In this document: piece after piece, positions 36,522 to 44,202 of the stretch
Position numbering within the stretch: position 1 is the first letter of the stretch
Layout of the letters: each line of letters starts with the position of its first letter
Assembly (NCBI RefSeq): GCF_002157465.1
Contig: NZ_NHOC01000010.1
Coordinates: 124,001 to 188,000 of the forward strand
DNA length: 64,000 nucleotides
From: Butyricicoccus porcorum
Lineage (GTDB): Bacteria; Bacillota; Clostridia; Oscillospirales; Butyricicoccaceae
Direction: 5' to 3'
Made by a program: the position numbers and the translations under genes
Notes under the pieces: generated by a model
What the model was told of the DNA's origin: nothing
What the model saw: the letters and a program-made list of their open reading frames with translations, nothing else
The model's database searches: none

Positions 36522-37281
36522 CCAACCTGCCTTCCTTCCGTTTGAGTTCCACCGTCATGGCAAACGCTGCAAGCGGAATTGCCGCAATGCAGCCCAGTCC
36601 TGCCACACCGGAAAACAGGAAAACCTGATACAACGCCTTGGAGTTGAGAAAATACCCGAAAGAATAGCCCCAGTAGCACACGATGTGAAACAACAGCAGC
36701 GATTCTCCCACACAGGAGAAAAACAACGTATTGATTGTAGTGGATAGGATTTCCCTGCCGATGTTGAGCCCGGAGGCAAACAGCTGTGACGACAGCAACG
36801 TCGGATTGTTTCGATGCACCTCATAGACGGCCGACGTCACCGCGACAGCGGCATCCTTTACCGCGCCCAGCAGTCCGAGCAGGATCACGCCAATTTCAAC
36901 CTGATACATGGACAGGCTGACATTTCCGTCAAGGAACAGGCCGTCATCGAGGTTAATCTTCACTTCGCTGTAGCCGCCCGCATGTCCTGCGCGGCACAGC
37001 AGCAAGCCAGTGACAAATGTCACCAGCAAAACTACGAGAATGACCAGAAACGAGACACGCGTTTTCAGATTGTTCCCATTTTGATAGAACAAAATCAGAA
37101 CAGTCAGCAGAATACCCGCCGCCGCACTGACCGCCAATGGATTCGCACCATATACAATAGCGAGGACAACTCCCGCTAAGACAGCCATATTCATCAGAAT
37201 GGTCAAAAATGCCTGCAAACCGCGGTCATGCCCAATGAGAAACATAAGCGCCAACAGGATAATGCCCAATATCTTAACCAT
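36499..37281 (-). CDS. YibE/F family membrane protein (second of a pair)
   Basis: A 260-residue polytopic membrane protein with about seven hydrophobic segments. EIGVILLGLLGAVKDAAVAVTSAVYEVHRNNP followed by LNIGREILSTTINTLFF (about residues 130-185) is the YibE/F family signature. The function of the family is unknown; a transport or export role has been suggested from topology only. The start overlaps the end of the larger YibE/F gene by 8 bp. Confidence 0.88.
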   Translation of the reverse strand: MVKILGIILLALMFLIGHDRGLQAFLTILMNMAVLAGVVLAIVYGANPLAVSAAAGILLTVLILFYQNGNNLKTRVSFLVILVVLLVTFVTGLLLCRAGHAGGYSEVKINLDDGLFLDGNVSLSMYQVEIGVILLGLLGAVKDAAVAVTSAVYEVHRNNPTLLSSQLFASGLNIGREILSTTINTLFFSCVGESLLLFHIVCYWGYSFGYFLNSKALYQVFLFSGVAGLGCIAAIPLAAFAMTVELKRKEGRLDDKANGN

Positions 37282-38416
37282 GCTGCGCCCCCTTCCGTCG
37301 ATTTGTCCAGAGCTTCAGCACCAGCTGGGAAATCGGCACAGCAAGCACCAGACCGATGGAACCGACCAGAAAACGCACCAGCTCAAATGACAGCACATAT
37401 TCCCAGACGAAAGATACGGTCAGATTGTTGCGCAGCATAAGCAGCATTTCCGGCAGTCCACCACAAATATAGGTGAAAAACAGGACATTGACCATCGTGC
37501 CCATGATATCGTCGGATACCGCACGCACCGAATCGCGCAGCTGTTCATAGGAAAGATCCGGATTGTGCATCAACAGCTCATCTGCTGTGGAAATCAGCGA
37601 AATGGCGACATCCATGACCGCGCCCAAACCACCGACCATGATTTCGCAGAAGAACAGCGCGCTCAGGTCATCCGGTACAACAGCATATTCCAGCATCTGA
37701 TATTGCAGTGCAGGTGTGTAGGCGCGAACAACCAGAAAAATCCCTGCTGTGGCAGCAATCGACAGCAGCGTGACCGCAATGGCGAGCACTGAGCGCCGGT
37801 TCCAGCCGTTTGCGATAAGCAGGGAAAGTATGGTGAACAACAAAATGAGGACGCCTGTCAGTGCAAAAATATTCCAGCCATCCAGATAGCAGCGCAACGC
37901 GATGGTCAGCAGCGCGATATTAAACAGCAAAGACAGGGTTGCGAGCAGACCGGAGGCACCCGCGACCGCAAGCATGCCGAGCAGCAATGCCGCCGCAAGC
38001 AGATAAATCAGCGTGTCACGCTTCTGACCAATGATTTTTCCGATTTCCCCATTGCCGCCCGGTTCGACAAACAGTTTATCGCCAACCCGATAGCATTCAT
38101 CACGCACGCCGGAATCGGTGTACTGGTTAGACAGCCGGATGGTTTCCCCTGCCCGTGTGCCATTTGTGAGCCGCGCGGCAATCGTCTGTACATAATAGTT
38201 TTCATTTCCGATGCTCACGCCGCTCTGTGTCTCGGTGTGTTCGGTCTGGATTTCTGTAATGACCGCAATGGTACTGGTATACCATGCATCGTCGTGATCG
38301 ACAACAACATAGCCGGCCACAGCGCACAGAAAAAGGATTGTCAGCAGGATCGCCTGTCTGCGCTGCGAAGCCGACGCATTTGGCCGCGCCAACGCCCGGC
38401 TGCCCGGAATTTTCGT
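37274..38416 (-). CDS. YibE/F family membrane protein (first of a pair), probable ACG start
   Basis: A protein of about 380 residues with an N-terminal anchor, an extracytoplasmic domain to about residue 130 and seven or eight membrane helices carrying the YibE/F signature (MVGGLGAVMDVAISLIS, DDIMGTMVNVLFF). A GGAGG stands seven bases before ACG at 38414-38416, which reads on as KIPGSRALARPN; no ATG or GTG is available there. The TTG at 38392 is the nearest canonical start but has no ribosome site. Function of the family is unknown. The gene forms an operon with the second YibE/F gene and the metallopeptidase. Confidence 0.85.
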   Translation of the reverse strand, partial: TKIPGSRALARPNASASQRRQAILLTILFLCAVAGYVVVDHDDAWYTSTIAVITEIQTEHTETQSGVSIGNENYYVQTIAARLTNGTRAGETIRLSNQYTDSGVRDECYRVGDKLFVEPGGNGEIGKIIGQKRDTLIYLLAAALLLGMLAVAGASGLLATLSLLFNIALLTIALRCYLDGWNIFALTGVLILLFTILSLLIANGWNRRSVLAIAVTLLSIAATAGIFLVVRAYTPALQYQMLEYAVVPDDLSALFFCEIMVGGLGAVMDVAISLISTADELLMHNPDLSYEQLRDSVRAVSDDIMGTMVNVLFFTYICGGLPEMLLMLRNNLTVSFVWEYVLSFELVRFLVGSIGLVLAVPISQLVLKLWTNRRKGAQHG

Positions 38417-38543
38417 AACAATTCCTCCTCAAATCAGTGTTAATCTGTTTTTATTCTATGGTCTTCCCTATCAAATGTCAAGGCATGTCCTGCCGGTATA
38501 AAACAATATCCTGCCGTTCATACTTTCCGTGAGGTGATTTCAG

Positions 38544-38789
38544 ATGTCAAAAAACAGTGCCTATTTCTCCGTTTCCTCCCTGAACGGAATGCATGACCTG
38601 AAGCGCATCCGGCAGGAGATCGACCGGACATGCGATGGTGTTCTTTCTGTTGCCGTCGGTCTCGACCGCAATGTGGTTACGATTGATTTCGATGACACCG
38701 GCGTAACCCCACAGAAGCTGCGCGACTGTCTGACCAATATGGGAATGCATGTCACCGGTGCACGCATCGAATACCATTCGATGCAATAA
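38544..38789 (+). CDS. Small HMA-like protein without the metal-binding cysteines
   Basis: An 81-residue protein whose pattern (SLNGMHDLKRIRQEIDRTCDGVLSVAVGLDRNVVTIDFDDTGVTPQKLRDCLTNMGMHV, spanning about residues 12-72) fits the beta-alpha-beta-beta-alpha-beta ferredoxin-like fold of heavy-metal-associated domains. The CxxC motif is replaced by a loop without cysteines, so metal binding in the usual manner is unlikely. A GAGGTGATTT ribosome site precedes it. It is transcribed alone and ends in a strong terminator. Confidence 0.7.
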   Translation: MSKNSAYFSVSSLNGMHDLKRIRQEIDRTCDGVLSVAVGLDRNVVTIDFDDTGVTPQKLRDCLTNMGMHVTGARIEYHSMQ

Positions 38790-38840
38790 GGGCAGGACAG
38801 ACGGCAAAAAGAAAGCCGAGTCATTGCCCGGCTGAACCAG

Positions 38841-38890
38841 CTGTCCCCTGTTGCCGCATGCGCCCGGCACAGGGGACAGTTTCTTTCTCT
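38841..38890 (+). terminator. Terminator after the HMA-like gene
   Basis: CTGTCCCCTG pairs with CAGGGGACAG, followed by TTTCTTTCTCTTT. It lies between convergent genes. Confidence 0.85.
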
Positions 38891-38896
38891 TTCGCG

Positions 38897-39970
38897 TTAA
38901 AATGCAATTGTTCCGCCGCCGATGACAACATCGCCGTCATACCATACAGTCGCCTGTCCCGGCGAAATGGCACGCTGTGGCTGGTCAAATTCTACTATAA
39001 CCCGTCCAGTCTCACTCGGGAACAGCATGGCAGGCTGTCCCTCCTGACCATAGCGAATTTTTGCCTGTACACGCATTGGTCTGGTCAACTGCTCCACAGC
39101 AATCCAGTTGCAATCCTCCGCTGTCAGGCGGCGGGAAAACAGTGCCTCCTTTGTGCCGATGGTCACAGTATTGTGTGCCGCATCCTTGGCGCAGACATAA
39201 TGTGGCTCAGGAAAGGCAAAGCCCAGTCCCTTGCGCTGTCCGACCGTATAATGCACCAGCCCGCGGTGCGTACCGATGCAGTTCCCCTCCGCATCGAGAA
39301 ACGCACCCGGCTCAGGGGGATTTCCTGTCGTACGCTGAATAAATGCAGCATAATCGCCATCCGGCACAAAGCAGATATCCTGACTGTCCGGCTTGTCGGC
39401 ATTGCGCAGCGAGGCGCGTTCTGCCAGCGCGCGTGTCTGCTGCTTCGTCAGTTCACCCAGCGGAAATTTGACGCGCGCCAGCTGCTGCTGTGTCATACTG
39501 TACAGCACATAGCTCTGATCCTTATGCTGGTCGCATGCCGTTTTGAGCAGGATGCGTTCGCATGCGTGATCGTATTCGATGCGCGCATAATGCCCGGTTG
39601 CAATGCGCCAACAGCCAACATCCCCCGCACGGCGCAGAAGCGCATCGAATTTGACATATCGATTGCAGTCGATGCACGGATTTGGCGTCTGGCCACAGGC
39701 ATATCCCGCAATGAACCGATCAATGACCTGCCGGTGGAACGTATCTCCCATATTGAATACATAGTGCTCAATGCCCAGTCGGCTGCACACGCTGCGCGCG
39801 TCCGAAATATCGTCCGCAGAACAGCATGAGCGCGTGGATTTTCCCAAATCGCCCTGATCGTACAGCGCCATTGTCACACCCGCGACATCATAGCCCTGTT
39901 CCAGCAGCAACAGCGCGCTTGCCGAGCTATCCACACCGCCGCTCATGGCAGCGAGTATTTTTTCCTTCAA
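38897..39970 (-). CDS. mnmA: tRNA-specific 2-thiouridylase MnmA
   Basis: A 357-residue MnmA that thiolates U34 of tRNA Lys, Glu and Gln using sulfur relayed by a cysteine desulfurase. The N-terminal PP-loop AMSGGVDSS binds ATP; the catalytic cysteines are in GQTPNPCIDCNRYVKF (nucleophile side) and DSQDICFVPDG (second). ATGHYARI and VHYTVGQRKGLGF are further family motifs. The start is probably TTG at 39970, eight bases after GGGAG; a GTG at 39979 lies too near that site. It is 70 bp downstream of nadA and may share its transcript. Confidence 0.95.
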   Translation of the reverse strand: MKEKILAAMSGGVDSSASALLLLEQGYDVAGVTMALYDQGDLGKSTRSCCSADDISDARSVCSRLGIEHYVFNMGDTFHRQVIDRFIAGYACGQTPNPCIDCNRYVKFDALLRRAGDVGCWRIATGHYARIEYDHACERILLKTACDQHKDQSYVLYSMTQQQLARVKFPLGELTKQQTRALAERASLRNADKPDSQDICFVPDGDYAAFIQRTTGNPPEPGAFLDAEGNCIGTHRGLVHYTVGQRKGLGFAFPEPHYVCAKDAAHNTVTIGTKEALFSRRLTAEDCNWIAVEQLTRPMRVQAKIRYGQEGQPAMLFPSETGRVIVEFDQPQRAISPGQATVWYDGDVVIGGGTIAF

Positions 39971-40040
39971 TTTGCACACTCCCTCAGAGAAACAGCCCTG
40001 CCTTTGTCAAAAAAGCAGAGCTGTCGCATATCTTTCAAAT

Positions 40041-40952
40041 TTAGCCGAGACGAATCATTTCATCGATGCAGCGCTTTGCCGCAAGACGGGTTTCCTCGTC
40101 CATCCGGATTTCCTCACCTGCGCGACCCTGAAGCACATGCAGTACATCGACCAGCGTGGTGGACTTCATATTGGGACAGATGAGTTTTTTGCTCAACGGA
40201 TAGAATTCCTTTTTCGGACAGTCATACTGCAAATGCTCAGCGATGCTAATCTCCGTGCCAATAATGAATTCCTTCGCATCGGATGCCTTTGCATATTCCA
40301 TAATAGCAGAGGTCGAACCGACGAAATCCGCCTGATTCACAACAGCCGGGACACATTCCGGGTGGACAAGCAGCAGCGCATCCGGGTGCTGCGCACGCGC
40401 CTTCTCAACATCCTTCGCCGTGACTGCGGCATGAATCGGGCAGCCACCCTGCAACAGCTTGATTTCCTTTTCCGGCACCTGATCCGCGACATACTGACCG
40501 AGATTGCAGTCCGGGATAAAGACAATTTTATCACTCTCGAGCTTTTTGACAATCTTGACCGCAGAAGACGAAGTCACACAGACATCACAGATGGTCTTCA
40601 GTTCTGCGGTGGTATTGATGTACGCGACCACCGTGTAATCCGGATTGGCGCGTTTCCACATGGAGATCAAATCGCGATCCATCTGCTCCGCCATCGGACA
40701 TCCGGCGATGGGATTGGCAAGATAAACGGTCTTCTCCGGTGAAAGGATTTTTACCGTCTCCGCCATAAAGCGCACGCCGCACATAATAACGGTTTTCTGC
40801 GGTGCAGTGGTTGCCTTGACGCTCAGCTGATAAGAATCGCCGACGAAGTCGGCGACCTCCGCAATTTCTCTCGCCTGATAGCTGTGTGCCAGAATACAAA
40901 CGTCCTGCTCCTTCTTTAAGCGCAGAATCTCGTCCTGAATTTCTCTAATCAT
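40041..40952 (-). CDS. nadA: Quinolinate synthase NadA
   Basis: A 303-residue NadA, which condenses iminoaspartate with dihydroxyacetone phosphate to quinolinate for NAD synthesis. The three [4Fe-4S] ligands are visible as cysteines in MCGVRFMAET (about residue 80), VCVTSSSAVK (about 122 onward, DVCVTSS) and LICPNMKSTT near the C-terminus; LAHSYQAREI and VHPECVPAV match the family. ATG 40952 follows AGGAG. nadB and nadC, its usual partners, are not adjacent, so the iminoaspartate source is encoded elsewhere. Confidence 0.95.
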   Translation of the reverse strand: MIREIQDEILRLKKEQDVCILAHSYQAREIAEVADFVGDSYQLSVKATTAPQKTVIMCGVRFMAETVKILSPEKTVYLANPIAGCPMAEQMDRDLISMWKRANPDYTVVAYINTTAELKTICDVCVTSSSAVKIVKKLESDKIVFIPDCNLGQYVADQVPEKEIKLLQGGCPIHAAVTAKDVEKARAQHPDALLLVHPECVPAVVNQADFVGSTSAIMEYAKASDAKEFIIGTEISIAEHLQYDCPKKEFYPLSKKLICPNMKSTTLVDVLHVLQGRAGEEIRMDEETRLAAKRCIDEMIRLG

Positions 40953-41032
40953 AATTGTGTCATACTCCTGCTGTACAGATAAATTCAAAGAATTTATTAT
41001 TCCTATCGGTTTAATATGTTTATCAGCCAAAA

Positions 41033-41060
41033 GAATACCATGTTTGCGGTCTCCTGTCAA
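41033..41060 (-). promoter_or_regulatory. Promoter of nadA
   Basis: TTGACA (41055-41060), a 16-bp spacer and TATTCT on the minus strand. No recognisable NiaR or NrtR operator was seen. Confidence 0.6.
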
Positions 41061-41088
41061 GCGCTCCGACATAATTTTATCAAAAACC

Positions 41089-41113
41089 GACCTCCCACTC
41101 GCGGTGGGAGGTC
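41089..41113 (-). terminator. Terminator of the ABC-F gene
   Basis: GACCTCCCAC pairs with GTGGGAGGTC; on the minus strand GGTTTTTG follows. Confidence 0.85.
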
Positions 41114-41118
41114 ATTTT

Positions 41119-42600
41119 TCACACCAGCTCGACAGTCCGTGCAGCGACCGCATCGCAAAAGGCGCGGTCATGCTCGACAAGCAGCATCGTCGGGCGATAT
41201 TGTTTCAACAGCTCTTCGATCTGAATGCGGGAATCGATATCAATATAATTGAGCGGTTCATCCCATAAATACAGATGTGCCTGCTCACACAAGCTGGCAG
41301 CAAGCAGAACCTTCTTCTTCTGACCCGCACTGTAAGTGCGCATATCTTGTTCAAACAGGGTACGGGAAAAATCCAGCTTGCGCAGAATGGTATAAAACAG
41401 GCTGCGGTCAATGCCGCGCTGACAGGCAAACGACTCCAGCCCGCCGGTCAGGAACGAGGTATCCTGCGGAACATAAGAAATGCGCAGCCCGCTGCCGATG
41501 TACAGCCTGCCGGAATAATCAACCGGCGCACCACACAGCAGCTTCAGCAGACTGCTCTTCCCGGCACCATTTTTTCCGACCAGCGCGACGCAGTCGCCGC
41601 GCGAAATGGTGAGGTCGACCGGACAACAGATATCCCGACCGTCGTATCGAATGCTCACCTGTTTCAGCTCCGCAAGCGTTTCCACACAATACCGCAACGG
41701 CGACAGCCGGAGCGGGGGCGCCTGTTCCATATTGTGCAGCAGCTGGGATTTTTCATCAATCGCTGCCTGCTGCCGCGCCTCAATTGCTTTGGAGCGTTTC
41801 ATCATTTTGGCCGATCTGTGCCCGATATATCCGGTATCCGGCCGCAAACCGGAATTGCGCGTGCCACGCTTGGTTTTTTCCATTTTGTCCGACCAGTTCG
41901 AGGTGCGCGCGGCGGCAGCTTCCAGCCGACTGATATCCTTCCGCAGTTTTCTGTCCTGCGAGCGCTCAAACTGTTCCTGCCTTTGCCGATTTTCATTCCA
42001 TGACGAATAATTTCCGCGCTGAATTTTCACTCCGGTGCGCTCAAATGACAGAATATGGTCGACACATCCATCCAGAAACGCGCGGTCATGTGAAACCAGC
42101 AGGAAACCGTGCTTGCGCCGCAAATATCGGCTGACAACCTCACGGGCATGGCGGTCCAGATGGTTGGTCGGCTCATCAATCAGCAGAAAATGATCCTCGC
42201 GCAGGAACAGTGCCGCAAGCAAAACCTTTGTCTGTTCGCCGCCAGACAGTGCGGCAAACGGGCGTTCCAGTACATCCGGAGATACCTCAAGCAAATTGAG
42301 TTCACGCTCCAACTGCCATTCCTCTCCCGCCGGAACGAATGTCTGTATCAGCTGCGCAGTCGGTCTCCCTGGATTGTCTACCGGAAATGGAAAATAATCG
42401 CACGCGACATTCATATAGATACCACCGCTGTATGCAAAATCCCCGTGCAGCAGACGCAGAAAGGTCGTCTTTCCGCGCCCGTTTCTTCCGATCACACCTG
42501 TTTTCCAATCAGTATCTAGCTGCATGCTCAATCCATCAAAAACAGGCTCTGCATTTCCTTCATGTGTAAAGGTAAGATGATCTGTTTGAATCAATGACAT
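41119..42600 (-). CDS. ABC-F ribosomal protection protein, Lsa-like
   Basis: A 493-residue soluble ABC-F ATPase with two nucleotide-binding modules and no membrane segments. Walker A GRNGRGKTTFL (about residue 37) and GKNGAGKSSLL (about 345); signatures LSGGEQTKVLLA and YSAGQKKKVLLA; Walker B LLIDEPTNHLD and LYLWDEPLNYID. The second signature (SAGQ) and the EPLNYID box are typical of the Lsa/Vga/Msr antibiotic-resistance branch, and the overall length and N-terminus (DWKTGVIGRNGRGKT) fit Lsa-like proteins that displace lincosamides, streptogramin A and pleuromutilins from the ribosome. The drug range cannot be read from sequence. A terminator hairpin in the leader suggests antibiotic-induced readthrough. 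Confidence 0.88.
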   Translation of the reverse strand: MSLIQTDHLTFTHEGNAEPVFDGLSMQLDTDWKTGVIGRNGRGKTTFLRLLHGDFAYSGGIYMNVACDYFPFPVDNPGRPTAQLIQTFVPAGEEWQLERELNLLEVSPDVLERPFAALSGGEQTKVLLAALFLREDHFLLIDEPTNHLDRHAREVVSRYLRRKHGFLLVSHDRAFLDGCVDHILSFERTGVKIQRGNYSSWNENRQRQEQFERSQDRKLRKDISRLEAAAARTSNWSDKMEKTKRGTRNSGLRPDTGYIGHRSAKMMKRSKAIEARQQAAIDEKSQLLHNMEQAPPLRLSPLRYCVETLAELKQVSIRYDGRDICCPVDLTISRGDCVALVGKNGAGKSSLLKLLCGAPVDYSGRLYIGSGLRISYVPQDTSFLTGGLESFACQRGIDRSLFYTILRKLDFSRTLFEQDMRTYSAGQKKKVLLAASLCEQAHLYLWDEPLNYIDIDSRIQIEELLKQYRPTMLLVEHDRAFCDAVAARTVELV

Positions 42601-42620
42601 GTATTTCTTCCTCCATACAT

Positions 42621-42655
42621 CAAAAATGGGCTACAGGAATGGTATCCTGTAGCCC
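42621..42655 (-). terminator. Attenuator hairpin in the ABC-F leader
   Basis: On the minus strand GGGCTACAGGA pairs perfectly with TCCTGTAGCCC and is followed by ATTTTTG, only about 20 bp before the ABC-F start codon. The leader from the promoter also contains short open frames (for example a 24-codon frame starting MKIRHC at about 42767), which could act as ribosome-stalling leader peptides. Confidence 0.75.
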
Positions 42656-42824
42656 AAACGCACGTATGCCATCAAGCAGAGCAAATACAAGCTGTCACAT
42701 TCCCGCAGCGGCACGACAAACACACCCGGCAGAGACAAACCCTGTCGGTTCACAGTGCCGTATTTTCATTAGCAGGAAAAATGACGCAATGGTATTCACT
42801 CCCATCCAGATTTTATCGGTTCTG

Positions 42825-42853
42825 ATTGTAACAGATCGGTTTTCTCCTGTCAA
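42825..42853 (-). promoter_or_regulatory. Promoter of the ABC-F leader
   Basis: TTGACA (42848-42853), a 17-bp spacer and TACAAT (42825-42830). Transcription would begin near 42818, giving a leader of about 215 nt. Confidence 0.75.
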
Positions 42854-42857
42854 GCCG

Positions 42858-43781
42858 TCATGCCAGCAGATACACGAAATATGCGGCATAGCCCAGCAGC
42901 ATGAGGACACCGACCGGCCTGCGCAGCTCTTTGGTGCGGAAGGTTCCCAGCCACAGCAGAACGCCGGCTGCAATTGCCACAAGCGCATCAATGACAAACG
43001 CAGACGCAAATACAACCGGTGTAATCAGTGCAGTAGTGCCAATGACAAACAGCATATTGAAGAGGTTGCTGCCGACAATGTTGCCGATTGCGATGCCCGC
43101 ATTGCCTCGGCGTGCCGCCGTCACCGAGGTGACCAGCTCCGGCAGCGAAGTTCCAAGGGCGACAATGGTCAAACCGATAAAGCGTTCGCTCAAACCGATC
43201 ATACGTGCAATGCCGGTGGCGCCATCGACAGCAAAATCACTGCCCAGCACAACAATCACACCGCCAACAACAATAAAAAGCAGACATTTTGCGATGCGCA
43301 TCGGCGCATGTGCAGGCTCATCCTCTGCCACGCCCTTCTTAGACAGATAGAACAGATATGCCAGATAAATGAGAAACAGCACCCACAGCATTACGCCCTC
43401 AATCAATGTGATCTCATTGCCGGTTAAGCCCATGGCAATCATCACAACCGTGACAAACAACATATACGGGATTTCAACCTTGAGCGTCGATTTCTGAATT
43501 GCGACATTGGTAATCACCGCCGTAACGCCGAGAATGACCAGTACATTCATGATATTACTGCCGACGACATTGCCGACTGTAATACCCGCATTGCCCTTCA
43601 GAGCAGCCGTAATACTGACCGCAGCTTCCGGCATGCTGGTTCCCATCGCCACAATAGTAAGACCGATAACGAGCTGTGGAATACCGAATTTTGCCGCAAG
43701 CGATGCAGCACCCTCTACAAACCAGTCAGCGCCCTTTACCAGCATAACAAATCCGACAACGAGCAGCACAAAATTTAACAT
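42858..43781 (-). CDS. Calcium/sodium (cation) antiporter, CaCA family, YrbG type
   Basis: A 307-residue membrane antiporter with about ten helices in two inverted halves, each with the alpha-repeat: GLTIVAMGTSMPEAAVSITAA with GNVVGSNIMNVL in the first, GLTIVALGTSLPELVTSVTAA with GNIVGSNLFNML in the second. These glutamates bind the transported cation. ATG 43781 follows GGAGAAAAG; an upstream in-frame extension is untranslated leader. The gene is preceded by a yybP-ykoY riboswitch, so Mn2+ is a likely inducer, and export of Mn2+ (rather than Ca2+) is a reasonable inference. Confidence 0.92.
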   Translation of the reverse strand: MLNFVLLVVGFVMLVKGADWFVEGAASLAAKFGIPQLVIGLTIVAMGTSMPEAAVSITAALKGNAGITVGNVVGSNIMNVLVILGVTAVITNVAIQKSTLKVEIPYMLFVTVVMIAMGLTGNEITLIEGVMLWVLFLIYLAYLFYLSKKGVAEDEPAHAPMRIAKCLLFIVVGGVIVVLGSDFAVDGATGIARMIGLSERFIGLTIVALGTSLPELVTSVTAARRGNAGIAIGNIVGSNLFNMLFVIGTTALITPVVFASAFVIDALVAIAAGVLLWLGTFRTKELRRPVGVLMLLGYAAYFVYLLA

Positions 43782-43820
43782 ATTTCTTTTCTCCTTCCAG
43801 ATAGCAGATGGCAGCAGAGG

Positions 43821-43945
43821 ATAAAAAAATCGAGACCTCTGCTGTGAATACAACAAAAGTCTCGCCGTTTAGTCACTCTCCGGGCCTCAAAAGACCGTAT
43901 TGACGAAAAGTAAACGTCCGCACCGGACGCCAGCTACTCCCTTTT
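43821..43945 (-). promoter_or_regulatory. yybP-ykoY (Mn2+) riboswitch with terminator
   Basis: On the minus strand the leader has the class hallmarks AAAAAGGGAGTAGC, CGTCAATACGG and GGCGAGACTTTTG in order. The CGAGAC of the last element (43859-43864) can also pair with GTCTCG (43831-43836), which is followed by ATTTTTTTAT, forming a terminator. Ligand binding would hold the GAGAC strand in the aptamer and permit readthrough, the known ON mode of this class. The aptamer, terminator and a CaCA-type transporter gene fit together. Confidence 0.88.
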
Positions 43946-43951
43946 TACGTT

Positions 43952-43980
43952 ATTATAATCAGATTTTGTCGGCTTGTCAA
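43952..43980 (-). promoter_or_regulatory. Consensus promoter of the Mn2+ riboswitch leader
   Basis: TTGACA (43975-43980), exactly 17 bp and TATAAT (43952-43957), immediately before the aptamer. Confidence 0.9.
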
Positions 43981-44132
43981 CGGCAGAGAACAAAAAGAAC
44001 CGGAAAAGATATCAATCTGACACAGTCAGGCAAACAATCCGTTTCTTCGGATTATCTCGTCTGTCCGCGCTGTGTGAAGGGGTTTGATCCCCCCTTGAGA
44101 CGTGGAAAATCGTGCTATTCGTTCAAATATGA

Positions 44133-44161
44133 TTGAAATTTTTCTCTGGCCACGATACAAT
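44133..44161 (+). promoter_or_regulatory. Promoter of the NYN gene
   Basis: TTGAAA, a 17-bp spacer and TACAAT, 42 bp before the start codon. Further upstream (about 44050-44100) a CGTCT/AGACG stem encloses AAGGGG/CCCCTT, outside the transcript predicted from this promoter. Confidence 0.75.
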
Positions 44162-44202
44162 AGAACTACTATGGATACCGAAAAACAGAAAGGATGAAAT
44201 CA

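Noticed and set aside
44040-44110. tRNA-like GGTTTGATCC segment
   Set aside because: No acceptor or anticodon stems can be formed; the segment is part of a simple hairpin.
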